Below are positions 1 through 6,122 of a stretch of 6,789 nucleotides of DNA, one piece after another. The position numbers and the translations under genes are program-made. Under the pieces are notes generated by a model. The model had not been told where the DNA came from. It saw only the letters and a list, made by a program, of their open reading frames with translations, and ran no database searches. This stretch comes from an uncultured Microcoleaceae cyanobacterium (lineage in GTDB: Bacteria > Cyanobacteriota > Cyanobacteriia > Cyanobacteriales > Microcoleaceae): the NCBI GenBank assembly GCA_938083405.1, contig CALKCV010000037.1, positions 1 to 6,789 of the forward strand. The letters are read 5' to 3'. The first letter of the stretch is position 1; each line of letters opens with the position of its first letter.

Positions 1-1
1 A

Positions 2-22
2 TAACAACTAACAACTAACTAC
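2..22. repeat. Heptamer tandem array (TAACAAC class), cut by the window edge
   Basis: Two exact TAACAAC units (2-8 and 9-15) and a degenerate third (TAACTAC, 16-22) are visible. The array may continue to the left of the window. It runs into the stop codon of the minus-strand SpoIID-like gene (19-21). The unit is a rotation of AACTAAC, found again at 5297-5331 and 6231-6258 and, in reverse complement, at 5160-5177. Tandem heptamers are known in filamentous cyanobacteria as STRR sequences; assigning this array to that class is an inference. Confidence 0.7.
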
Positions 23-1185
23 CGTAATTCTATTTTTGCTAAAGTCGTATTTTGATAATAATGCAGTAAAATTTGGTGGTAATTGTAACCTTGTCTGGCA
101 AGATGATAAGCTCCCCATTGACTCATACCAACTGCATGACCGAAACCTTTACCTTTTATCTCAAAAGCAGTGGGAATTCGTCCTTCGCCAGCTTTTTGAG
201 GAGTCACGGTAAAGCGGGTACTCTTTAATCCCAAAGCTCTGGTAATGTCGGTAGCGCTAAATACCTTCATGCCGTCATCCCCTAATACCTGGACGGCGAT
301 CGCGCTGCCGTGGGGGGTACTCCGTTGCAGAGTCATGGAAAGAATATTTCCGACTCCAGAAATTCGCTGGCGCATTTGTGCTTGAGAAAAGCTTTCCGTC
401 CATTGGTAAACCGGGGAACTTTGGTCGAAGTCGGGGACTGCCCGCAAATAAGGCAGAGGATAAGACCAAACATCTTCCACATTCTCCGTGTGTCCTCCAC
501 TGGAGGAGTGGTAGGCAGCTAAAATAATTTCGCCTTCGTAGGTTAGCACCTGCCCTGCCGTAGCATCCACCGCCGCATAAGTGCCCATAGACTCGCTTTG
601 CACTCCTCTATAAACTTGGGATGCTTGAGTATCGCTGAGATCGTAGAAGTCATTTTGATTGACTTGGCGTTCGTGGAGGGCGTAGGAACGAGCGGCTACG
701 GCTTGGGCCTTTAAAGCTTCGTGGGGCCAGTTGCCGTTCATTTCTGCTCCCAAGACGCTGTAGAGATATTGTTCGAGATCGACGTAGTTAACGGCCGTGA
801 TGCCTCCTTTATGGGGCATGAGGTGGGTGCGCCCTCGATACCAGCGATCGCCTATCCAGACATAACCGTCTCCTTGGGGCTCGATCCACATTTGACCTGC
901 TATCCATTGGCCCATAGAGACTTTGCCCGCTTGGAGTTTCGCGGGAAAGCCGGCACCGGGCTCTATTTCTGCTATGGATCTGCCGAGGCCGTCGCGGATA
1001 ACTGCGTTCGTGGAACTGCCGACTTTGACTCGTTCGACACCTTCTTCGATCGCCACTCGCATAACTAAGGATGCTTGGGCGGGGGCGATCGCTACCAGCC
1101 ACGTTAAGAGAGTCACCCACCAAAAGCTTTTTAAAAGTTTGGTGGTTCTAGCCAAAACTGAAGTAAAAAAGATTCCAGAAGTCAT
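19..1185 (-). CDS. SpoIID/LytB-domain protein, probable secreted peptidoglycan lytic transglycosylase
   Basis: This 388-residue protein has an N-terminal signal peptide: basic residues up to K19, a hydrophobic stretch at about 21-34, and APAQA before a likely cleavage after A38. It should therefore act in the periplasm or cell wall. The SpoIID domain covers about 120-388. Family signatures are the segment around GAEM (146-149) followed by EALKAQAVAARSY (156-168), the HSSSGGHTE block (226-234), and GKGFGHAVGMSQWGA (345-359). By comparison with Bacillus SpoIID, E148 is the expected catalytic acid that cleaves glycan strands, usually after amidases have removed stem peptides. Residues 40-115 form a less conserved N-terminal region. 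The ATG at 1185 has no clear Shine-Dalgarno; it is preferred because it gives a complete signal peptide. The gene diverges from rnz across a 135-bp spacer. Its stop codon lies inside a heptamer array. The domain call is secure; the enzymatic role and target are inferred. Confidence 0.93.
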   Translation of the reverse strand: MTSGIFFTSVLARTTKLLKSFWWVTLLTWLVAIAPAQASLVMRVAIEEGVERVKVGSSTNAVIRDGLGRSIAEIEPGAGFPAKLQAGKVSMGQWIAGQMWIEPQGDGYVWIGDRWYRGRTHLMPHKGGITAVNYVDLEQYLYSVLGAEMNGNWPHEALKAQAVAARSYALHERQVNQNDFYDLSDTQASQVYRGVQSESMGTYAAVDATAGQVLTYEGEIILAAYHSSSGGHTENVEDVWSYPLPYLRAVPDFDQSSPVYQWTESFSQAQMRQRISGVGNILSMTLQRSTPHGSAIAVQVLGDDGMKVFSATDITRALGLKSTRFTVTPQKAGEGRIPTAFEIKGKGFGHAVGMSQWGAYHLARQGYNYHQILLHYYQNTTLAKIELR

Positions 1186-1320
1186 AGGGCTTTAGATTTT
1201 AGAGAGATTGAAGGTTGGCAGGGAAACCAGAACCGGGGAAAAAATGTAAAATAGAAGGTTAAAACTATCTTCACCGATATAATTACCACATTTTTTTATT
1301 AAATCGAGGTTATTTAAGTT
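1186..1320. promoter_or_regulatory. Divergent intergenic region between the SpoIID-like gene and rnz
   Basis: This 135-bp spacer must hold the 5' signals of both divergent genes. On the plus strand, a perfect -10-like TATAAT lies at 1278-1283, which would place an rnz transcript start near 1290 and give a leader of about 30 nt. No good -35 is visible at the usual distance. On the minus strand, the best candidate is TAAAAT (plus-strand 1196-1201), again without a clear -35; it would leave only a very short leader. No operator-like palindrome was seen. Confidence 0.45.
1306..1310 (+). promoter_or_regulatory. Ribosome binding site that supports the TTG start of rnz
   Basis: GAGGT lies 10 bases before the TTG at 1321. 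An in-frame TAA at 1315-1317 lies only one codon upstream of TTG, so no longer start is possible. The conserved N-terminus (QITFLGTSSG) begins directly after TTG. Confidence 0.6.
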
Positions 1321-2259
1321 TTGCAGATTACTTTTTTAGGAACCAGTTCGGGGATACCGACGCGATCGCGCAACGTCTCCAGCGTCGCCCTGCGCCTCCC
1401 CCAAAGATCCGAACTATGGCTGTTCGACTGCGGCGAAGGAACTCAGCATCAGTTTCTGCGCAGCGAGTTAAAGGTCAGCCAACTGACTCGCATCTTTGTT
1501 ACCCACATGCACGGAGACCATACCTTCGGCCTTATGGGTTTGTTGGCCAGTTGCGGTTTGGGGGGAAACGTTCAAAGCATGGATATCTACGGCCCTTCGG
1601 GACTGGAAGAATATCTGCAAGCTTGCCGGCGCTATTCCCAAACCCATTTGGCCTACCCCGTTAAGGTTCATCAAAGTAGGCCCGGCATTGTTTATGAAGA
1701 TGAAGAGTACGTCGTCAGTTGCGGCCCTCTCAAACATAAGGTCACGGCTTTTGGCTATCGGGTGGAGGAAAAAGACCGACCGGGACGTTTTAACGTGGAA
1801 AAGGCCAAGGCTTTAGGCATTCCCCCCGGACCGATCTACGGCAACCTCAAACGGGGAGAATGGGTGACTCTGCCGGACGGGCGTAAAATTAACGGTGCCG
1901 AACTTTGCGGAGCGACCCAGACGGGACGCAAGCTGGTTTATTGTACGGATACGGTTTTTTGCGATGAGGCGGTGGAACTGGCGGCGGGTGCAGATTTGTT
2001 GATTCACGAGGCGACCTTTGCCCATCAAGATTCTGAAATGGCGTTCCAGAGATTGCATTCGACTTCGACGATGGCAGCCCAGGTTGCCTTGGCGGCGGGG
2101 GTTAAGCAGTTGATGATGACTCATTTTAGCCCGAGATATGCCCCGGGAAATGCGATTCAGTTGCAGGATTTGTTGGAGGAGGCGAGGGCGATTTTTCCTA
2201 ATACGAATATGGCTTACGATTTTCTAACTTGTGAGGTGCCCCGCAGCGGTAAAGATTGA
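1321..2259 (+). CDS. rnz: Ribonuclease Z, tRNA 3'-end endonuclease
   Basis: This 312-residue protein matches the short bacterial RNase Z form (about 307 residues in Bacillus). The enzyme removes 3' trailers from tRNA precursors in the cytoplasm, leaving a 3' end for CCA addition. It is a zinc-dependent metallo-beta-lactamase fold. Visible metal ligands are motif II THMHGDH (H62, H64, D66, H67), H139 in LKHK, D210 in YCTD, and H268 in MMTHFSPRY. The family's HEAT (229-232) and HST (246-248) motifs are present, as is a Gly/Pro-rich exosite arm around 150-190 (GIPPGPIYGNLKRGE) that clamps tRNA. The start is TTG, supported by a GAGGT 10 bases upstream and an in-frame stop just before it. It is transcribed divergently from the SpoIID-like gene. 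All catalytic residues are intact, so it should be active. Confidence 0.97.
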   Translation: MQITFLGTSSGIPTRSRNVSSVALRLPQRSELWLFDCGEGTQHQFLRSELKVSQLTRIFVTHMHGDHTFGLMGLLASCGLGGNVQSMDIYGPSGLEEYLQACRRYSQTHLAYPVKVHQSRPGIVYEDEEYVVSCGPLKHKVTAFGYRVEEKDRPGRFNVEKAKALGIPPGPIYGNLKRGEWVTLPDGRKINGAELCGATQTGRKLVYCTDTVFCDEAVELAAGADLLIHEATFAHQDSEMAFQRLHSTSTMAAQVALAAGVKQLMMTHFSPRYAPGNAIQLQDLLEEARAIFPNTNMAYDFLTCEVPRSGKD

Positions 2260-2306
2260 GCTTTTGTTTGTTTATCCAGAAAAATAATGTTAGCTGTAAA
2301 AAGTTG

Positions 2307-2355
2307 GCGATCGCGTTTTTCTTCAAATGTTGTCAAGGCAAGGCGATCGCTTTTT
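2307..2355 (+). repeat. Twin HIP1 palindromes, each followed by a T-run
   Basis: GCGATCGC at 2307-2314 is followed by GTTTTT, and GCGATCGC at 2343-2350 by TTTTT, 36 bases apart. Each resembles a very short stem with a U-tract just downstream of rnz (stop at 2257-2259), so weak rnz termination is possible. The stems are self-complementary 8-mers without a proper loop, so a terminator role is doubtful. The octamer is HIP1, common throughout cyanobacterial genomes; other copies here are at 296, 844, 1085, 1362, 4173, 5535, 5670, 5887 and 6615. Confidence 0.5.
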
Positions 2356-2487
2356 GGGGTTGGTAGATATATTGTCTTTTCTTAACCTACTTAAAACGAT
2401 ATTTAATTAGTCGTGCATGGGGACAAAAATTTTTGAGCCGACGGCGCAATTATAGCAATTCTAAACAGGTTGTGGAAAAGAAACCAG

Positions 2488-2543
2488 CGCGTAAAGCCGG
2501 ACTGCAAGCTTGGCTTTGCGCGGAGCCCGTTCGCATCCCGCGC
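2488..2543. repeat. GC-rich block with two overlapping, mutually exclusive hairpins
   Basis: Hairpin 1 pairs CGCGTAAAGCC (2488-2498) with GGCTTTGCGCG (2512-2522): 11 pairs including one G-T, with a 13-nt loop. Hairpin 2 pairs GCGCGG (2518-2523) with CCGCGC (2538-2543) around a 14-nt loop and shares bases 2518-2522 with hairpin 1, so only one can form at a time. No T-run follows, so this is not an ordinary terminator. The 11-mer CGCGTAAAGCC recurs at 6356-6366, suggesting a dispersed repeat family. Confidence 0.6.
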
Positions 2544-2550
2544 GGATTGC

Positions 2551-2626
2551 TTAACGCTCCCTCGACCGCCACCCTGACGATGAACTTCCGACAATTATTA
2601 ATTATTAATTATTAATTATTAATTAT
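2551..2626 (-). repeat. Composite repeat, copy 1 (conserved flank plus AATTATT array)
   Basis: Read on the minus strand, the unit is a heptamer array, then TAATAATTGT, about 30 bases of moderately conserved sequence, and GGAGCGTTAA (plus-strand 2551-2560 as TTAACGCTCC). On the plus strand the array is four exact AATTATT units (2593-2620) and a fifth partial AATTAT (2621-2626) whose last AT begins the cyclase start codon. A second copy in opposite orientation lies at 6032-6101. By eye, after the shared TAATAATTGT, 18 of the next 26 positions match, then there is a 4-base gap, then GGAGCGTTAA is identical. Confidence 0.75.
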
Positions 2627-5114
2627 GTTTAAGCTAAAGCGGCGATTGTGGAAGTGGCGGGGGGTAATGCTTATCGCCTCTAGCGTAGGAGGATTAGTCG
2701 TTGCCGCAACCTCCGCTGGACTCTTCCAACTCCTAGAGTGGGCAACCCTCGACCTATTTTTTCGCCTGCGGCCCCAAGAACCCGTAGATTCGCGCATTGC
2801 GATCGTCACTATCGACGAATCGGACATAGATATGCTCGGGACATGGCCGCTTTCTGATGCTCTGCTGGCTCAATTAATCGCTAATATTAAAGCCCAAAAT
2901 CCTAAAGCTATTGGTGTAGATATTTACCGCAACTTGCCCGTAGAACCAGGTTATCAAGAATTGGTAGAAATATTTCAATCTACCCCCAATCTCATCGGCA
3001 TCGAAAAAGTAGCGGGCAATCGGGTTAATCCTCCCCCAACTTTAAAGGAACTAGGACAATTAGGTTTCGCCGACGTGGTATTAGATGAAGATGGAAAAGT
3101 TAGGCGTGGTTTGCTCTCGATTAGAACCGCCGAGGGAACGACTAAATTAGGTATTAGCGCCAAACTGGCATTGATGTATTTGGCAGAGGAAGGCATTAAT
3201 CTTGAAACTATAGATGCTTCTAGGCAAAAATTGGGCTTGGGTAAAGCTATATTTGTTCCTTTTAAATCTAATGATGGCGCTTATATTGATGCCGATGCTG
3301 GTGGCTACCAAATCTTGTTAAACTTTCGCGGTGGTATCGAGGCTTTTAAGACCATAAGTTTGACAGATGTTTTGGCAAATAACATTCCTCCAGATTTAAT
3401 GGAAAATAAAATAGTTTTAGTGGGGGCCGTGGGCGAAAGTCTTAACGACTTTTTTTTGACTTCCTATTCTTCTCAAACTCCAGGGGTGGTCATTCATGCT
3501 AATTTACTCAGCCAAATATTGAGCGGCGCTATAGAAGGTCGGGATTTTATTCGGGTTTTACCCAAACAATATGAGTGGTTTTGGATATTATTTTGGTCTT
3601 TCAATGGAGCTTCTCTCAGTTGGTTCTCTTTAGAAATTACTCGTGCCAACAGGCATATTTTGATTAAATGGACGGCAACAATTATCGGCATAGTTTTGAC
3701 TGGTAATATTTTGTTTTGGGGCAGTCATTTAGTTTTTCTGAAAAGTTGGTGGATTCCTGCTATTTCTCCGTTATTTGGTTTTACTGTTGCCGCTGTTACT
3801 GCTGCTATTTATCATAATTGGAGGCTTCATCGCGATAGCGAGAAAAAACTGAATCAATTTTTAGAAGCCGTTCCCATCGGAGTTGCAGTATTGGATAGAA
3901 AAGGTAAGCTTTATTATACGAACAAACAAATTCGCAGTCTGTTTAAGGAAGAGGGGAAAAACTTACTTAATGGAGATAATAAATTAGAGTTTAATCCAAT
4001 TTATCTGGCAGGCACTAAGGAGTTATATCCCTTGAGAAAGTTGCCGATTATGCAGGCATTGAACGGGGAAAAAGTAATCGCTGACGATTTGGAAATTATC
4101 CACGAAGAGCTGATGATTCCTCTAGAAAGTATGGGAACTCCTATTCGAGATGAATTGGGTAATATTATTTACGCGATCGCAACTTTTCAAGATATTAGCG
4201 AACGTCGCAAAATCGAAGCGGAACGGGAAAAATACACTCAGGATTTATACGAACTAAATCAGGATTTAGAAGAATCTCTGGACAATGAATTTCAACTCAA
4301 CGATGCCTGCGGCCGTTTTGTTCCCCATGAATTTCTCTCGTTTTTGGGTTATGAAAGTATTGTTGAAGTCAAGTTAGGCGATGCGATCGATAAGGAAATG
4401 TCGATTCTATTTTCGGATATTAGGAATTTTACCAGTTTGAGCGAAACTATGACGCCAGATGATAATTTTAAGTTTATCAATGGTTATTTGCGACGGATGG
4501 AACCGGCGATCGAAAATAATAATGGTTTTATTGATAAATACATCGGCGATGCCATTATGGCTTTGTTTGGAGGCACTGCCGACGATGCCGTTCAAGCCGG
4601 TATTAGTATGCTTCAATTGCTGGCTAAATATAATACTACCAGACAGCGACCGGGACGACCTCCTATTTCTATCGGCATTGGCATTAATACTGGTTCTTTG
4701 ATTTTGGGCATCGTCGGTGGTGCAAACCGCATGAGCGGTACTGTGATTAGCGATGCTGTTAATTTGGCTTCTCGCATCGAAAGTTTGACTAAATTTTATG
4801 GGGTTTCTTTGTTGATTTCTCATAATACTTTTTTACAGCTAAATAATCATGAAAATTATCAGATTCGCTTGATAGATAGAGCGCAGGTTAAGGGGAAATC
4901 GGAGTATGTAACTGTATTTGAAGTTTTTGATGCCGACCCCGCAGAAATCCTAGAGGGCAAGTTGGCTACTAGGGGTTTATTAGAACGCGCTATCATGTGT
5001 TATAATATGAAAAAGATCGGGGAAGCCGCTTTGTTGTTTGAACATTGTTTGAAAATCGCACCCTGGGATAAAGTTCCTCAAATTTATTTAGAGCGCTGTA
5101 AAGAGAATTTGTAG
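2625..5114 (+). CDS. Membrane-bound class III adenylyl cyclase (CHASE2-TM-PAS-cyclase)
   Basis: This 829-residue receptor cyclase makes cAMP from ATP. In order it has a basic N-terminus and a TM helix (about 14-34), an extracytoplasmic CHASE2 sensor (about 38-310), three TM helices (about 317-335, 347-368, 375-396), a PAS domain (about 406-525), a charged, probably coiled-coil linker (about 525-556), and the class III catalytic domain (about 585-770). Metal-binding aspartates are D598 (FSDIRNFT) and D642 (KYIGDAIMALF); transition-state residues are N713 and R717 (NLASR). The purine-selecting pair is K638 and T706, the Lys/Thr pair of cyanobacterial CyaB1/CyaC-type cyclases, favouring ATP over GTP. 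A helical, TPR-like tail follows (about 775-829). The domain order recalls Anabaena CyaA, but orthology is not established. ATG 2625 is the only upstream start: an in-frame TAA lies at 2613-2615. There is no Shine-Dalgarno. M15 (2667), preceded by a G-run, is an alternative that would shorten the N-terminus. All catalytic residues are intact. Confidence 0.95.
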   Translation: MFKLKRRLWKWRGVMLIASSVGGLVVAATSAGLFQLLEWATLDLFFRLRPQEPVDSRIAIVTIDESDIDMLGTWPLSDALLAQLIANIKAQNPKAIGVDIYRNLPVEPGYQELVEIFQSTPNLIGIEKVAGNRVNPPPTLKELGQLGFADVVLDEDGKVRRGLLSIRTAEGTTKLGISAKLALMYLAEEGINLETIDASRQKLGLGKAIFVPFKSNDGAYIDADAGGYQILLNFRGGIEAFKTISLTDVLANNIPPDLMENKIVLVGAVGESLNDFFLTSYSSQTPGVVIHANLLSQILSGAIEGRDFIRVLPKQYEWFWILFWSFNGASLSWFSLEITRANRHILIKWTATIIGIVLTGNILFWGSHLVFLKSWWIPAISPLFGFTVAAVTAAIYHNWRLHRDSEKKLNQFLEAVPIGVAVLDRKGKLYYTNKQIRSLFKEEGKNLLNGDNKLEFNPIYLAGTKELYPLRKLPIMQALNGEKVIADDLEIIHEELMIPLESMGTPIRDELGNIIYAIATFQDISERRKIEAEREKYTQDLYELNQDLEESLDNEFQLNDACGRFVPHEFLSFLGYESIVEVKLGDAIDKEMSILFSDIRNFTSLSETMTPDDNFKFINGYLRRMEPAIENNNGFIDKYIGDAIMALFGGTADDAVQAGISMLQLLAKYNTTRQRPGRPPISIGIGINTGSLILGIVGGANRMSGTVISDAVNLASRIESLTKFYGVSLLISHNTFLQLNNHENYQIRLIDRAQVKGKSEYVTVFEVFDADPAEILEGKLATRGLLERAIMCYNMKKIGEAALLFEHCLKIAPWDKVPQIYLERCKENL

Positions 5115-5159
5115 TGGGTGCATCGGGGGAATGAATAAAATTAAAAAATTACTGATGCT

Positions 5160-5177
5160 GTTAGTTGTTAGTTAGTT
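5160..5177 (-). repeat. Heptamer array (GTTAGTT, reverse complement of AACTAAC)
   Basis: Two exact GTTAGTT units (5160-5173) are followed by AGTT; a stray GTTAGTT lies at 5184-5190. It is inverted relative to the array at 5297-5331 and begins about 45 bases after the cyclase stop codon. Confidence 0.65.
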
Positions 5178-5202
5178 CTTGGTGTTAGTTGGCAGAAAAA
5201 GT

Positions 5203-5216
5203 GTATTTGCAAATAC
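5203..5216. promoter_or_regulatory. Perfect 14-bp palindrome, possible operator
   Basis: GTATTTGCAAATAC is exactly its own reverse complement, the symmetry expected of a dimeric transcription factor site. It lies 130 bases before the phosphoribosyltransferase start. No known regulator consensus is assigned, and function is inferred from symmetry only. Confidence 0.35.
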
Positions 5217-5296
5217 GAGCTGCGCCCGGCACGGTTTTTATAAAAATTGTTTTAAATCGCAGAGCGCGATTACTACGAAGAGCTTCAGCGCTAGGA

Positions 5297-5331
5297 AACT
5301 AACAATTAACAACTAACAATTAACAACTAAT
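5297..5331 (+). repeat. Heptamer array of alternating AACTAAC and AATTAAC units
   Basis: Five consecutive 7-base units are AACTAAC, AATTAAC, AACTAAC, AATTAAC, AACTAAT. The array ends four bases before the AGGA ribosome binding site of the next gene. The alternation of two variants suggests expansion by a 14-base dimer. Confidence 0.8.
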
Positions 5332-5334
5332 ATG

Positions 5335-5338
5335 AGGA
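5335..5338 (+). promoter_or_regulatory. Ribosome binding site of the phosphoribosyltransferase gene
   Basis: AGGA lies 7 bases before the ATG at 5346. It decides between this ATG and the out-of-frame ATG at 5332, which overlaps the site and has no Shine-Dalgarno, being preceded directly by the heptamer array. Confidence 0.65.
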
Positions 5339-5345
5339 ATTATTT

Positions 5346-6020
5346 ATGGCTTCAACTTTTCTATTTGAAAATCGCACCAGTGCGGGGGAAGAATTGGCTA
5401 GATTCATTTCTGAAGAAGTCGCCAACCTCCATCTCCGACCAGAAGAAGCGGCGAGTATCATTGTTTATGCCCTGCCGAGGGGCGGAGTGCCGGTGGCAGT
5501 ACCTATTGCTCGCAGTCTGGCTTGTCCTTTGGATGCGATCGCTTCTAAAAAAATTACTCCCCCAAACAATAAGGAGTTGGCTATTGGCGCTGTAACTTCC
5601 GATGGTTGCGTCCTCTGGTCCGATAACAAGCCTCGCAATGAGGCGATGGAGAATAGTCTCGTCGATGGAGCGATCGCTTTAGCTAGAGAACAACTGGATG
5701 CTCTCTCTCCCGGACTTCCCGGAATTAGCCCCGCAGGCAGATTTGTGATTTTAGTAGATGATGGCATCGCTACGGGAATGACTGTGGCGGCGGCGGCTAG
5801 ATCTATAAAGTCTCAAAAACCTACTCGAATTTGGCTCTGCGTACCAGTCGCCCCGCCGGAAAGTCTCCCTTTTCTCCAAGAATATTGCGATCGCCTTATC
5901 GTTTTGCAAACTCCCCAACCTTTTTTAAGCGTCAGTCGCTTTTATCAAGACTTCGCTCAAGTTGACACTCAGGAGGTTGAGACTTGTCTGCAAGAACAGC
6001 GCCAATGGTTCGAGTGGTAG
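5346..6020 (+). CDS. Phosphoribosyltransferase-fold protein (COG1926 type), substrate unknown
   Basis: This 224-residue cytoplasmic protein has a type I phosphoribosyltransferase fold. The PRPP-binding loop is VILVDDGIATGMT (134-146), with the acidic pair D138-D139 and the TG turn (143-144). A second conserved loop is the LPRGGVPVA segment (43-51), where RGG is the usual pyrophosphate-side element of this subfamily. A KK pair (68-69) follows a beta strand, and F193-x-x-V196 (QPFLSVSRFYQDF, 191-203) is the typical C-terminal signature. Members transfer, or are predicted to transfer, phosphoribosyl from PRPP to an unidentified acceptor; no purine- or pyrimidine-specific hood was recognised. The protein is a stand-alone domain, whereas some actinobacterial relatives are fused to a hydrolase. 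The start has AGGA 7 bases upstream. It follows the cyclase gene in the same direction but 231 bp away, so co-transcription is uncertain. The family is fairly secure, the substrate unknown. Confidence 0.88.
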   Translation: MASTFLFENRTSAGEELARFISEEVANLHLRPEEAASIIVYALPRGGVPVAVPIARSLACPLDAIASKKITPPNNKELAIGAVTSDGCVLWSDNKPRNEAMENSLVDGAIALAREQLDALSPGLPGISPAGRFVILVDDGIATGMTVAAAARSIKSQKPTRIWLCVPVAPPESLPFLQEYCDRLIVLQTPQPFLSVSRFYQDFAQVDTQEVETCLQEQRQWFEW

Positions 6021-6031
6021 GAATGCTAAGT

Positions 6032-6101
6032 AATTAATAATTAATAATTAATAATTAATAATTGTTGGACGACCGTCGTCTGGGTAGCGATGGAGCGTTA
6101 A
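6032..6101 (+). repeat. Composite repeat, copy 2 (AATTAAT array plus conserved flank)
   Basis: Four AATTAAT units and a partial AATT (6032-6063) begin 11 bases after the phosphoribosyltransferase stop. They run into GTTGGACG..., a 13-base near-palindrome GACGAC-C-GTCGTC (6068-6080), GGGTAGCGAT, and GGAGCGTTAA (6092-6101). The whole unit is the inverted counterpart of the one at 2551-2626. Copy 2 lacks the four extra bases (CGAG on the minus strand) that copy 1 has before GGAGCGTTAA. Confidence 0.75.
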
Positions 6102-6122
6102 TAATTGCCCCGTCCGCGAATT

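Larger units (their letters stand above)
2260..2624. other. 365-bp repeat-rich spacer between rnz and the cyclase gene
   Basis: No convincing gene was found. From left to right it holds two HIP1 octamers followed by T-runs (2307-2320 and 2343-2355), an AT-rich stretch (about 2360-2480) where a cyclase promoter could lie but no clear -35/-10 pair is seen, a GC-rich hairpin block (2488-2543), and a conserved flank plus heptamer array that ends in the cyclase start codon (2551-2626). Confidence 0.7.
5115..5345. promoter_or_regulatory. Intergenic region between the cyclase and phosphoribosyltransferase genes
   Basis: This 231-bp spacer has no gene. It contains a GTTAGTT array (5160-5177), a perfect 14-bp palindrome GTATTTGCAAATAC (5203-5216), a perfect 12-bp palindrome TTTTTATAAAAA (5235-5246) containing a -10-like TATAAA, small stems ATCGC/GCGAT (5256-5260 with 5266-5270) and AGCGC/GCGCT (5263-5267 with 5288-5292), and an AACTAAC array (5297-5331). 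The palindromes are positioned as possible operators for the downstream gene. No good -35 or intrinsic terminator was seen. Confidence 0.5.

Noticed and set aside
2560..2592. Cyclic-nucleotide or metabolite riboswitch in the cyclase leader
   Set aside because: No known riboswitch motif was recognised, and the segment is better explained as the flank of a composite repeat also found at 6064-6101.
2433..2615. A 60-codon plus-strand frame upstream of the cyclase gene
   Set aside because: It starts at TTG without a ribosome binding site, spans the hairpin block and heptamer array, and its protein resembles no known family.
4407..4823. A 138-codon minus-strand frame inside the cyclase catalytic domain
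   Set aside because: It is antisense to the most conserved part of the cyclase and has no recognisable motif.
5332..5595. An 87-codon frame overlapping the phosphoribosyltransferase start
   Set aside because: No ribosome binding site, and the frame 14 bases later encodes a recognisable conserved protein with a good one. Kept only as a regulatory observation.
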